A stretch of DNA of 64,000 nt from Lachnospiraceae bacterium (GTDB lineage Bacteria; Bacillota; Clostridia; Lachnospirales; Bianqueaceae), in contig JAAWDX010000007.1 in the NCBI GenBank assembly GCA_022794035.1, positions 1 to 64,000 of the forward strand, written 5' to 3'. The position numbers were made by a program, and so were the translations under genes. The notes under the pieces are model-generated. The model was not told the DNA's origin and searched no databases. It saw nothing but the letters and a program-made list of their open reading frames with translations. Position 1 is the first letter of the stretch; each line of letters begins with the position of its first letter. Below are positions 7,921-16,910 of this stretch, piece after piece.

Positions 7921-8475
7921 TTACCCTTCCTTAAGCACTCCGATATTATTTTTGATGTAATTCACTACCGAAATAATGGTTAAAACAAGCGATGCATAAA
8001 CAAAAACCTGCTGAATGATATAAAACCAAGATGCTGAGAAAGGAATAAGCAAAAACATGACCGTAAACATCTGTACGACTGTTTTACATTTCCCCCAAAT
8101 ATCAGCAGCAATCACCACATTTTCAGTTGCAGCTACCAGCCGAAAGCCACTGATGATAAATTCGCGTCCAATCAGAATGACAACGATCCAGGCCGGCAAA
8201 ATTCCGTTCTGAACGAAGCAGATCAAAGCAGAGCACACCAACAGCTTATCCGCCAGCGGATCCATAAATTTGCCAAAATTCGAGACAATATGCAGGCTTC
8301 TGGCCAATTTCCCATCCAAATAGTCTGTCAGACAGGCGGCAGCAAAGATCACTAATGCAACATACTGATTGTATGGAGCCGCTACTACACAAGTGGTTAA
8401 ATAGAAAAATACATATAGCGGCACTAAAATAATCCGAAGCACTGTTAGCTTATTGGCTATGTTCATACGAATCAT
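7921..8475 (-). CDS. pgsA: CDP-diacylglycerol-glycerol-3-phosphate 3-phosphatidyltransferase
   Basis: This integral membrane enzyme makes phosphatidylglycerol phosphate, the first committed step to phosphatidylglycerol and cardiolipin. The CDP-alcohol phosphatidyltransferase signature D-G-x2-A-R-x8-G-x3-D-x3-D is visible as DGKLAR...GKFMDPLAD at about residues 53-75. About five hydrophobic helices cover the 184 residues. The ATG at 8475 overlaps the rimO stop (ATGA) and has GGAGA upstream, so it is preferred over the ATG three codons later. Confidence 0.95.
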   Translation of the reverse strand: MIRMNIANKLTVLRIILVPLYVFFYLTTCVVAAPYNQYVALVIFAAACLTDYLDGKLARSLHIVSNFGKFMDPLADKLLVCSALICFVQNGILPAWIVVILIGREFIISGFRLVAATENVVIAADIWGKCKTVVQMFTVMFLLIPFSASWFYIIQQVFVYASLVLTIISVVNYIKNNIGVLKEG

Positions 8476-9818
8476 ATCAATTCTCCTATCAAATCATATT
8501 CATAAGCACCTGTTACCCTGCAGCGCACAATATCGCCGGAACGCAGCTCCTCTGCTGCTGTTATAAAAATGAATCCGTCGATTTCCGGAGCGTCCCGATA
8601 GGTCCTCGCGCTGTAAACCTCCTGTCCTTCCTCGCTCTCTTCCGGAATGCGTCCTTCAATTATGGCCATCAGCTCTCTTCCCACCAGCTTCGCTGAGGCT
8701 TCTTCACTGATCTCCTTTTGCAGCGCCATCAGCTCGGCTTGCCGGCGCGCCTTTTCTTGTTCTGGAATCTGATCGGGCAAAAGCGCAGCCGGTGTGCCCT
8801 CCTCCTGCGAATAGGTAAACACGCCCAACCGTTCAAACGCATTTTCTTCCACAAATGCCATCATTTCCTGAAATTCTTCTTCTGTTTCTCCCGGGAAACC
8901 AGTAATCAGCGTTGTCCTGATCGCAATCTCAGGCATCGCCTTCCGCAGCTTTGCCATCACTTCTTGAAGCTCTTCTTTAGTATGGCGCCTTCCCATCCTT
9001 CGCAGTACGGTATTGCTGCAATGCTGAATTGGCATATCAATATACGGAAGAATTTTTTCTTCGGTCTGCATGACATGAATCAGTTCATCTGTAATATCCT
9101 CCGGATAACAATATAACAGACGAATCCATTCAATTCCGTCAATCTGACAAATTTCATGCAGCAGCTCCGGAAGCTGGCATCCATCTGGTAAATCACGGCC
9201 ATACTTTGTGATATCCTGCGCAACGATCATGAGCTCCTTAACGCCCTCTGCCGCTAAATCCCTTGTTTCTTGCAGGATATCCTCTTTCCTGCGGCTTCGA
9301 TAGCGTCCCCGCAGCTTAGGAATAATGCAATATGTACAATGATTATCACAGCCCTCAGCAATTTTCAGATACTCATAATATCCCGGTGTACTTACCGTCC
9401 GCTTATGATAAGACAGATCCCTGTGCTCCATCTGGTCCGTCTGCCGGACCTGCTTTTTTCCCTCCAGCAAAAGCGCGTCCATCACCTCTACGATCTTCTC
9501 ATAGCTGCCCGTTCCCACAACGGCATCCACCTCCGGCAGTTCTGCAAACATTTCATCTGCATACCGCTGCGCCAGACAGCCTGTTACAATCAGCGCTCTG
9601 CAGCGGCCGACTTCTTTGTATTGCCCCATCTCTATAATGGCATTGATGGATTCCTCCTGCGCATCCTGAATGAATGCGCAGGTATTGATCACAATCGCCT
9701 CAGCTTCTTCATCCTGCTTCGTAATTTCATATCCATGCTCTGTCAGCAGCGTAAGCATGATTTCACTATCGACCGTATTTTTATCACAGCCTAATGATAC
9801 GAAAGCGACTTTTTTCAC
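8472..9818 (-). CDS. rimO: Ribosomal protein S12 methylthiotransferase RimO
   Basis: This radical SAM enzyme adds a methylthio group to an aspartate of ribosomal protein S12. It has the N-terminal UPF0004 domain starting KVAFVSLGCDKNTVDSE, the radical SAM CxxxCxxC motif (CDNHCTYC), and a C-terminal TRAM domain. A GTG start at 9818 is preferred because GGAGG lies five bases before it and the family begins at this point; the ATG four codons earlier (9830) only offers poor spacing. The product is then 448 residues. It sits between folD and pgsA in the operon. Confidence 0.93.
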   Translation of the reverse strand: MKKVAFVSLGCDKNTVDSEIMLTLLTEHGYEITKQDEEAEAIVINTCAFIQDAQEESINAIIEMGQYKEVGRCRALIVTGCLAQRYADEMFAELPEVDAVVGTGSYEKIVEVMDALLLEGKKQVRQTDQMEHRDLSYHKRTVSTPGYYEYLKIAEGCDNHCTYCIIPKLRGRYRSRRKEDILQETRDLAAEGVKELMIVAQDITKYGRDLPDGCQLPELLHEICQIDGIEWIRLLYCYPEDITDELIHVMQTEEKILPYIDMPIQHCSNTVLRRMGRRHTKEELQEVMAKLRKAMPEIAIRTTLITGFPGETEEEFQEMMAFVEENAFERLGVFTYSQEEGTPAALLPDQIPEQEKARRQAELMALQKEISEEASAKLVGRELMAIIEGRIPEESEEGQEVYSARTYRDAPEIDGFIFITAAEELRSGDIVRCRVTGAYEYDLIGELI

Positions 9819-9830
9819 ATGAGCCTCCAT

Positions 9831-10694
9831 TTACTTGTTTTTCTCAGCCTGCTTCTCATATGCCTGCACGCAGTTAAGCAGGAGCATAGCCACTGTCATT
9901 GGTCCTACGCCTCCCGGAACCGGCGTAATCGCTCCGGCAATGCCCATACAGCTCTCTGTATCCACATCGCCGCATAGTCCCTCCGGCATACGATGAATTC
10001 CCACATCAATCACAACAGCCCCCGGTTTGATCATGGACCCATCGATCAGTCCCGGCTTTCCGGCCGCTACCACAAGGATATCCGCCAAGCGGCAAATAGA
10101 CGCTAAATCCTGCGTATGCGAATGGCATACGGTGACAGTAGCATTTTCTTCCAGCAGAAGAAGGGCTGCCGGCTTGCCTACCAGATTGCTCCGTCCAACC
10201 ACAACGCAGTGCTTACCCTCCATTTTGATTTGATTACGCCTTAATAGCTCTACCACTCCGTTTGGCGTACAAGGCAGAAATTCCTCACTGCCTCCCTTCA
10301 TCAAATGTCCCAAATTTTCGATATGAAAGCTATCGACATCCTTATCAGGTGCAATCATCTGAATCACTCTGTCAACCTGAATATGCTCAGGCAGGGGCAG
10401 CTGTACCAAAATTCCATTTACAGCAGGGTCCGCATTCAGCTCTTCAATCTTCTGCAGAAGCTCTTCTTCTGCAACATTCTCTGGCAAGCGAATGGTTTCT
10501 GATGAAATGCCGACCTGGCTGCAGGCCTTTTCTTTTCCTTTTACATAGGTTTGTGAAGCCGGATCCTCTCCCACCAGCACCACCGATAAATGAGGAGCGG
10601 CCTTTCCCTGCGCCGTTATCTCTGCCACGCGCTTTGAAACCTCTCTACGAATCTCACCTGCTACTTGTTTACCGTCTATCAGCCTTGTTTCCAT
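9831..10694 (-). CDS. folD: Bifunctional methylenetetrahydrofolate dehydrogenase/cyclohydrolase FolD
   Basis: FolD interconverts 5,10-methylene-, methenyl- and 10-formyl-tetrahydrofolate with NADP. The 287 residues carry the family motifs VGEDPASQTYVKGKEKAC (about 41-58), the catalytic K in this block, GILVQLPLP (about 94-102) and the C-terminal PVPGGVGPMT near 263-272. Upstream fhs supplies 10-formyl-tetrahydrofolate, so the two genes form a one-carbon module within the operon. The start has GAGGA five bases upstream. Confidence 0.97.
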   Translation of the reverse strand: METRLIDGKQVAGEIRREVSKRVAEITAQGKAAPHLSVVLVGEDPASQTYVKGKEKACSQVGISSETIRLPENVAEEELLQKIEELNADPAVNGILVQLPLPEHIQVDRVIQMIAPDKDVDSFHIENLGHLMKGGSEEFLPCTPNGVVELLRRNQIKMEGKHCVVVGRSNLVGKPAALLLLEENATVTVCHSHTQDLASICRLADILVVAAGKPGLIDGSMIKPGAVVIDVGIHRMPEGLCGDVDTESCMGIAGAITPVPGGVGPMTVAMLLLNCVQAYEKQAEKNK

Positions 10695-10711
10695 TTTTTC
10701 CTCAAAATTTC

Positions 10712-12388
10712 TTAGAACAATCCTGTGATGTTGCCATCTGCATCCACGTCAATATTTTCCGCTGCCGGTACCTTGGGCAGTCCGGGCATTGTCATGATAT
10801 CTCCTGCCAGTGCCACTACAAATCCAGCTCCTGCCGACAACGTCACCTGACGGATCGTAATCTTAAAGCCTGTCGGACGCCCCAGCTTCTTTTGATTATC
10901 TGATAAAGAATACTGCGTTTTTGCAATACATACCGGACAATGACCATAGCCAAGCTCCGTCAGCTTTTTCAGCGTCGTTTTTGTCCCCGGGCCAAATGTT
11001 ACGCCGTCAGCACCATAAATCTTAGTTGCTATCGTCTTAATTTTATCTTCCAGGCTCATCTCATCCGGATACAGAGGATGATAATGAGATGTCTTTTCCT
11101 CCAAGGTTTTCAGCAGCTCCTGCGCCAGCTCAATGCCGCCTTCTCCACCCTTTTCCCACACTTTGGAAAGGGCAAAGGAGCATCCCAGTTCACGGCAATG
11201 CTTCTCAACATATTCAATTTCTGCCGGCGAATCTGTGATAAAAGAGTTGAGCGTCACAACCACCGGCACATCATACTGCTGCAGATTTTGAATATGCGCC
11301 TCCAAATTGACAAAGCCCTTTTCCAGCGCTGCTGTATTCTCCTTAGCCAGCTCTTCTTTTTTAACGCCGCCATTATATTTTAACGCCCGAATCGTTGCCA
11401 CAAGAACAATGGCATCCGGCTTTAAGCCGCCCATGCGGCATTTAATATCCAGAAACTTTTCTGCTCCCAGATCGGCACCGAACCCTGCCTCTGTAATGAC
11501 TAGATCTGCCAGCTTTAATGCATATTTGGTTGCCCGCAGACTATTGCAGCCATGTGCAATATTAGCAAACGGACCGCCATGAATAATACAGGGCGTATTT
11601 TCAAGGGTCTGCACCAGATTCGGATTGATGGCATCCTTAAGCAAGGCCGCCATGGCCCCCTGGGCCTTTAAATCACGTGCATATACTGCCTTTCCATCAT
11701 AAGTATATCCGATTAAAATATTGGCTATGCGCTCTTTTAGATCCATCAAATCCTGTGCAAGACATAAAATTGCCATGATTTCAGAGGCAACCGTAATCAT
11801 ATAGCCGCTTTCTCTAGGAACTCCCTGGCTTTTTCCTCCAAGTCCTACAATGACCTGCCGCAGTGCTCTGTCATTTAGGTCAACGACTCGTTTCCAGGTA
11901 ATCGTTCGCGGATCAATCCCTAACGCATTTCCCTGCTGCAAATGATTATCAATCATCGCAGACAGCAGATTATGTGCCGTTGTAATAGCATGCAAATCTC
12001 CTGTAAAATGAAGATTGATATCCTCCATCGGAACAACCTGAGCATACCCGCCGCCGGCGGCACCGCCCTTTACTCCCATACAGGGACCTAACGAAGGCTC
12101 CCGCAACGCAATAATCGCCTTTTTGCCCAGCTGTCCCATGGCTTGCCCCAATCCTACCGTAGTCGTCGTCTTTCCTTCTCCTGCCGGTGTTGGATTGATT
12201 GCTGTAACCAGAACAAGCTTACCATCCGGATTGCCTTCAATCTTTTTCCATAGTCCATTTGTCAGCTTAGCCTTATAACGGCCATAGCACTCCAGATCCT
12301 CCTCGCCAATTCCCAGCTGAGCAGCAATCTCCGTAATCGGTTTCATCTTTGCCTCTCTTGCAATCTCGATATCCGACTTAAATGCCAT
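10712..12388 (-). CDS. fhs: Formate-tetrahydrofolate ligase
   Basis: This enzyme makes 10-formyl-tetrahydrofolate from formate, ATP and tetrahydrofolate. The P-loop [11 protein letters not shown] is at about residues 67-77, and [17 protein letters not shown] and the [10 protein letters not shown] block are also present. The ATG at 12388 follows AAGGAGG and gives 558 residues, the usual size; the ATG at 12415 lies inside the end of ftsK and lacks a ribosome site. With folD it can serve purine and glycine synthesis or acetogenic formate use; the window alone does not show which. Confidence 0.97.
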   Translation of the reverse strand: MAFKSDIEIAREAKMKPITEIAAQLGIGEEDLECYGRYKAKLTNGLWKKIEGNPDGKLVLVTAINPTPAGEGKTTTTVGLGQAMGQLGKKAIIALREPSLGPCMGVKGGAAGGGYAQVVPMEDINLHFTGDLHAITTAHNLLSAMIDNHLQQGNALGIDPRTITWKRVVDLNDRALRQVIVGLGGKSQGVPRESGYMITVASEIMAILCLAQDLMDLKERIANILIGYTYDGKAVYARDLKAQGAMAALLKDAINPNLVQTLENTPCIIHGGPFANIAHGCNSLRATKYALKLADLVITEAGFGADLGAEKFLDIKCRMGGLKPDAIVLVATIRALKYNGGVKKEELAKENTAALEKGFVNLEAHIQNLQQYDVPVVVTLNSFITDSPAEIEYVEKHCRELGCSFALSKVWEKGGEGGIELAQELLKTLEEKTSHYHPLYPDEMSLEDKIKTIATKIYGADGVTFGPGTKTTLKKLTELGYGHCPVCIAKTQYSLSDNQKKLGRPTGFKITIRQVTLSAGAGFVVALAGDIMTMPGLPKVPAAENIDVDADGNITGLF

Positions 12389-12401
12389 TTTTAATTCCTC
12401 C

Positions 12402-15110
12402 TTAATATTGATCATTTTCCCATTCTTCTTTTGTCATTAATACCTTACGAGGCTTACTGCCCTCATCCGGGCCTACCACACCTCTGGCATATAGCGCATC
12501 CATCAGGCGAGCCGCCCGATTAAAGCCAATCCTAAAAGCTCTTTGCAGCATGCTGATACTGGCTCTTTGTTTGTCTACGACAAACTTAACGGCCTCTTCC
12601 AGATATTCATCGATCTCATCCTCAATTCCGCTGGATCCCGTCCCTTCTTCTCTCTGAAGAGTATCCATCAGATCCGCATCATATTGCAGACTCTGCAGGC
12701 GTACCGCCTGCACGACCTCCTCCACCTCCTTATCCGATACAAACGTTCCCTGAATCCGCACCGGCTTAGAAGCACCGATCGGAGAAAACAGCATATCTCC
12801 CTTTCCCAGCAGCCGCTCCGCACCTACATTATCGAGAATGGTACGAGAATCCACTCCTGAAGAGACAGCAAATGCCAAGCGAGAAGGAATATTCGCTTTA
12901 ATCAGACCGGTAATGACATCAACTGAAGGTCTCTGTGTGGCAATGACCAGATGCATGCCAGCTGCTCTTGCCATCTGCGCAATCCTGCAGATAGACGCTT
13001 CTACCTCTTTAGAGGCCACCATCATCAAATCGGCCAGCTCATCAATCACAATGACAATCTGCGGCAGCTTCTTCTCTTCTTCGCCCAGCTCTACCACGGC
13101 TTCATTATAGCCTCTGATATCGCGGACATTCATATCAGCAAATTTTTTATAACGTTTTGTCATTTCCTGCACAGCCCAATTGAGTGTAGCAGAAGCTTTC
13201 TTTGGATCATTAACGACCGGCAGCAGTAAATGAGGAATCCCATTATATACAGAAAGCTCAACCACCTTAGGATCAATCAGAATCAGCTTTACCTCATTGG
13301 GGTCTGCCTTATAAATCAAGCTAACAATTAAAGAATTGATACAGACGCTTTTTCCAGAGCCTGTAGCACCTGCAATTAAAAGATGGGGCATCTTCGCAAT
13401 ATCCGCAACCCTTACCTCACCGTCAATATCCTTTCCCAAGGAAAAGGTAAGCTTGGAGGGCGCTTTGCGAAACGTATCGCTGTCAATAATTTCCCGCAGC
13501 GTAACCATGCTGATCTCTTTATTCGGGACTTCGATCCCCACAGCGCTTTTTCCTGGGATCGGCGCCTCGATGCGAATCGAGGAAGCCGCCAAATTCATTG
13601 CAATATCGTCAGTCAAATTGACAATGCGGCTCACCTTGACCCCCTGCTTCGGCTGCAGCTCAAACCTCGTAACTGCAGGCCCCTTATTGACCTGAATGAC
13701 TTTAGCCTCTACGCCAAAGCTCAGCAGTGCATCCTCCAGCAGCTTAGCACTTTTTAAAAGCTCCTCTTTCGATGAACCCGCTGCTCCCTCTGCGTTTCCC
13801 TCTTTTAACAGCTCAATAGAAGGAAATTCATAATGTCCGCTTGGCCCTGGAGCTTTAGGCGGATTTTTAAAATCAGAAGCTCTTGTCTCATGCAGATCTT
13901 CTTCCATTCCCATCTTCTGCATCGTTTCATCCTGATCCTGATAGCCTGTGGGAAATTCCTCTTTGGAAAAAGCCTTTTCCATGGAGATATTCTCTGCAAA
14001 TGCCTCCATTTCTTCCTGATATTCCGGCGCTTCGGCTTGATCAGAGAGTTCCGGCGCTATGGACAGCGCCGATTCATCTTCCGTCTTCTCCGGCTCCTCT
14101 ACGATTAACGGGAGATCCTCCTGCCCTTCTTTTTCTTCGATTAAAATTTCCGGCTCCAAAAGCTCTTCTGCCGGTTCCTCCAATTCCTCCTGCTTCCTGC
14201 GGCCGATCCGCTGTTTGCGCTCCAGATAGCTATCGTGACTGATCAGCGGAATGTCCACAGTTCCATCCTCAATCGGCCTCTTTCTCCCTACCGGACTTGT
14301 TTTGCGAATAGGATTCTCCGATCCATCCTTTTTCAGCGGCTCCTCCTGGAGTCCATGAATGACAATTTGTCTGTTCTCACCCGGATATGTCGCTTTTTCT
14401 ATTCCAAGCTGAGGGCCGTCTTCGTCATATCCAGACCAAATCTTTCCCGATTCCTCCCTCAGTCTTTCCTGAATCCTCTTTTCCTCTCTTCTCTGCTGCT
14501 TTTTCTGCGCCTGCTCTCTTGTATATGTTTTAACCCTGCGTCCCTTTTCTCTTGTTTTATCCGCTGCCTGCTGCATCCCCTTTACAATAGAACGCTCTGT
14601 AATGATGATGCCGCCAATAATAAACAAAAAGAGAATCACCACAATAGAACCCGTTTTTCCTAATACACTCACAAAAAGAGCCCCGATTCCGCCGCCGACG
14701 ACTCCGCCAGTCAACCAGGTAGCCCCCCGGTACATATCAGCTACTGCCTTGAGCTCCTGTCCGTTTATAATATGGAGCAGCGTAGCTGCCAACAGGATCG
14801 CGCCATAGCCGGCCCCCAGCTTAAGCCATAATTTCGCAGTCAGCTTTCCAAACAGATTCATTCCTGCAATGATCAAAGAATAAACCGTAATCAGATAGGC
14901 TGAAAATCCAAAAAGCCCTACGAAGAATGAGTTGAGCGCACCCCCTACGATCCCCATACTGCTTTTTAAATATACTCCTAAAGTAATCAACAGCAAGATT
15001 AGAAAAACAACCCAATTCTGTATTTCCAAACGCAGTGGACTCGTCACAGCCTGCTTTCGGCGGCCTCGTTTTTGTCCTGTCGCTGTTTTTCGTTTTTTAG
15101 CCTGCGCCAC
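12402..15110 (-). CDS. ftsK: DNA translocase FtsK/SpoIIIE
   Basis: This hexameric ATP-driven DNA pump clears chromosome from the division or sporulation septum. The 902-residue protein has about five N-terminal membrane helices (33-52, 62-84, 97-116, 132-150, 153-171). A long charged linker (about 175-440), rich in glutamate, joins them to the motor domain with Walker A GATGSGKS near residue 580 and [17 protein letters not shown]-terminal winged-helix gamma domain (about 835-895) should read oriented DNA motifs. The start is GTG at 15110 with GGGGAG about seven bases before it. In a sporulating species this copy likely does the SpoIIIE job; the gene position next to tepA supports that. Confidence 0.96.
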   Translation of the reverse strand: MAQAKKRKTATGQKRGRRKQAVTSPLRLEIQNWVVFLILLLITLGVYLKSSMGIVGGALNSFFVGLFGFSAYLITVYSLIIAGMNLFGKLTAKLWLKLGAGYGAILLAATLLHIINGQELKAVADMYRGATWLTGGVVGGGIGALFVSVLGKTGSIVVILFLFIIGGIIITERSIVKGMQQAADKTREKGRRVKTYTREQAQKKQQRREEKRIQERLREESGKIWSGYDEDGPQLGIEKATYPGENRQIVIHGLQEEPLKKDGSENPIRKTSPVGRKRPIEDGTVDIPLISHDSYLERKQRIGRRKQEELEEPAEELLEPEILIEEKEGQEDLPLIVEEPEKTEDESALSIAPELSDQAEAPEYQEEMEAFAENISMEKAFSKEEFPTGYQDQDETMQKMGMEEDLHETRASDFKNPPKAPGPSGHYEFPSIELLKEGNAEGAAGSSKEELLKSAKLLEDALLSFGVEAKVIQVNKGPAVTRFELQPKQGVKVSRIVNLTDDIAMNLAASSIRIEAPIPGKSAVGIEVPNKEISMVTLREIIDSDTFRKAPSKLTFSLGKDIDGEVRVADIAKMPHLLIAGATGSGKSVCINSLIVSLIYKADPNEVKLILIDPKVVELSVYNGIPHLLLPVVNDPKKASATLNWAVQEMTKRYKKFADMNVRDIRGYNEAVVELGEEEKKLPQIVIVIDELADLMMVASKEVEASICRIAQMARAAGMHLVIATQRPSVDVITGLIKANIPSRLAFAVSSGVDSRTILDNVGAERLLGKGDMLFSPIGASKPVRIQGTFVSDKEVEEVVQAVRLQSLQYDADLMDTLQREEGTGSSGIEDEIDEYLEEAVKFVVDKQRASISMLQRAFRIGFNRAARLMDALYARGVVGPDEGSKPRKVLMTKEEWENDQY

Positions 15111-15163
15111 ACCTATTCTCCCCTCTGCTTATCTTTTGAATTTTCTCTCTTAGTCAAATTGCA

Positions 15164-16012
15164 TTACCGAAATATTCCCCAGATAATGGAAAGCATTCCT
15201 ACCAGCAAGCAATAATATCCAAAATAATGAAATTGATTCTTTTGAATCAAATTTCGCAGCCATTTTACGCATAAATAGCCTGTTAAGGCGGCTACGACCA
15301 TGCCGATCAAATAAGGACCTGCATTAGCTGCCAAATCTGCTCCCGATACATCTGTTAGCTTTAAAACAGCAGCGCCTAGAATTGCAGGAATGGACATCAA
15401 AAAAGAAAACCGAAAGGCAAATTCCTTATCCAAGCCGCAAAAAAGTCCGGCAGCCACTGTGGAACCGGAACGTGAAATTCCCGGTATCGTAGCGATTCCC
15501 TGTATAATGCCGATTGTGACGGCATCCCGATTTTTCATTTGCCCTAATTTTTTATGCCCTTGGGGCATCCTGCGGATTAAAAGCAAAAAGGTACCCGTAA
15601 CCAATAGGGCAAATCCAACCGCAATGAGAGAGCTTAGGAACAGATCCTCTAAGAATTTTTCCATCAAAAGCCCCAAGATTGCTGTGGGAATGGAGGCAAT
15701 GATGATAAGCAGCAGCATTTTTCGTTCCGGATAAAACGTCAGTTTTTTTCTTTTTATCACCCATAGGACGCAATCCCGTATTAAAAAAATTCCTTCCTGA
15801 ATTAAACTCCATACATCCTTCCAGAAAACAATAAATACAGCTCCCAGAGTCCCTACATGCAGCAAAATCTCAAATAATGCAGAGGTATCCAGCTGAGCCC
15901 CCAGTATAAATTTAGATAACACCAAATGGCCTGAACTGCTTACCGGTAAAAACTCCGTTAAGCCCTGTACCAGGCCCATGATCAGTGCTTGCAAATATCC
16001 GATTGTTTCCAT
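15164..16012 (-). CDS. uppP: Undecaprenyl-diphosphatase UppP/BacA
   Basis: The enzyme dephosphorylates undecaprenyl pyrophosphate to recycle the lipid carrier for peptidoglycan, and overexpression gives bacitracin resistance. The 282 residues contain the family motifs LVQGLTEFLPVSSSGHL (about 14-30) and a second block PGISRSGSTVAAGLF (about 178-192). About seven to eight membrane helices are present. Start: GGGGGA precedes ATG. It opens the uppP-ftsK-fhs-folD-rimO-pgsA-cinA-recA unit from its own promoter. Confidence 0.96.
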   Translation of the reverse strand: METIGYLQALIMGLVQGLTEFLPVSSSGHLVLSKFILGAQLDTSALFEILLHVGTLGAVFIVFWKDVWSLIQEGIFLIRDCVLWVIKRKKLTFYPERKMLLLIIIASIPTAILGLLMEKFLEDLFLSSLIAVGFALLVTGTFLLLIRRMPQGHKKLGQMKNRDAVTIGIIQGIATIPGISRSGSTVAAGLFCGLDKEFAFRFSFLMSIPAILGAAVLKLTDVSGADLAANAGPYLIGMVVAALTGYLCVKWLRNLIQKNQFHYFGYYCLLVGMLSIIWGIFR

Positions 16013-16069
16013 AGCTTCCCCCTATCTCAGGCTATTTTCTCTTATTTATTTAAAAGCCCGAATGGATAA

Positions 16070-16098
16070 ATTTTACCATATATTAGAGGGTTTGTAAA
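16070..16098 (-). promoter_or_regulatory. Promoter upstream of uppP
   Basis: On the minus strand TTTACA (16093-16098) and TAAAAT (16070-16075) are separated by 17 bp. It is the best candidate to drive the long downstream operon. Confidence 0.75.
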
Positions 16099-16118
16099 CC
16101 AAAAACCATTTTCTTCTA

Positions 16119-16820
16119 TCAGCTTTCCTTCCGCCTCTGTGCAATAAAACTATACAGCTTTTCTATCGCATGATCCAGCCCCCCTACTTCGTCAATCAGG
16201 CCTTCCCGCACGGCTTCTTCCCCCATCAAAATACTCCCTACATCCTTAGCCAGCTCTTCTGTATTTAACATAAGCTGCCTAAATCTCTCTTCTTTCATAT
16301 TTGAATTGCGGACTACAAAGCCAATAATCCGATCCTGTATTCTTTCCAGATATTCAAAGGTCTGAGCGACGCCGATCACCAGCCCATTGGTACGGACCGG
16401 ATGAATTGTCATAGAGGCAGAGGGGACAATATAGGAATACTGAGCTGATACGGCCAGCGGCACCCCAATTGAATGCCCCCCTCCTAAAACCAAGGATACA
16501 GACGGCTTTCCTAAATCTGCGATCATCTCCGCAATCGCCAGACCTGCTTCAATATCGCCTCCAACTGTATTGATCAGAAGCAATACGCCATCAATGTCCT
16601 GATTTTCCCTCACAGCAGCCAGCTGTGGCAAAATATGCTCATATTTGGTTGTTTTATTTTGCGGCGGCAAGGCCATATGCCCTTCTACTTCTCCGATGAT
16701 GCTCATGCAAATAATGTTACCGCGCGGATTTTTCTCTCCCGAAAATGGAAGCTGTGTTTGTCCAAGCTCTTTAAGGGTATCCTGATACTCTTCCGGTGTC
16801 ATCTTTTCCTGTTCTGCCAT
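16119..16820 (-). CDS. tepA: TepA-like ClpP-fold serine protease
   Basis: The 233-residue protein has the ClpP/crotonase fold of TepA (translocation-enhancing protein). The nucleophile lies in GGGHSIGVPLA (about 125-135) and the catalytic histidine in MTIHPV (about 149-154). It also carries NTVGGDIEAGLAIAEMI, the substrate-groove segment. No signal peptide is seen; TepA acts at the cytoplasmic face and has been linked to protein export and spore formation in Bacillus, where it also neighbours spoIIIE. Its start lies only about 25 bases from the pnp terminator, so it depends on read-through or on a promoter hidden in the hairpin region. Confidence 0.88.
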   Translation of the reverse strand: MAEQEKMTPEEYQDTLKELGQTQLPFSGEKNPRGNIICMSIIGEVEGHMALPPQNKTTKYEHILPQLAAVRENQDIDGVLLLINTVGGDIEAGLAIAEMIADLGKPSVSLVLGGGHSIGVPLAVSAQYSYIVPSASMTIHPVRTNGLVIGVAQTFEYLERIQDRIIGFVVRNSNMKEERFRQLMLNTEELAKDVGSILMGEEAVREGLIDEVGGLDHAIEKLYSFIAQRRKES

Positions 16821-16837
16821 TTTTCATCCTTTCCAAT

Positions 16838-16875
16838 CCAAAAAAATCAGCATCATGAACATTCATGATGCTGAT
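16838..16875 (-). terminator. Terminator or attenuator between pnp and tepA
   Basis: A 14-bp perfect stem (16846-16859 with 16862-16875) with an extremely tight loop is followed on the minus strand by seven T residues. Only about 25 bases separate it from the tepA start. Confidence 0.85.
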
Positions 16876-16910
16876 AGTCTTTGTATTTTCAAGCAATTTT
16901 ATACAGCTGC

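Noticed and set aside
10262-10903. A 213-residue open frame on the plus strand across folD and fhs
   Set aside because: It crosses two confirmed genes and has biased composition expected of an antisense frame.
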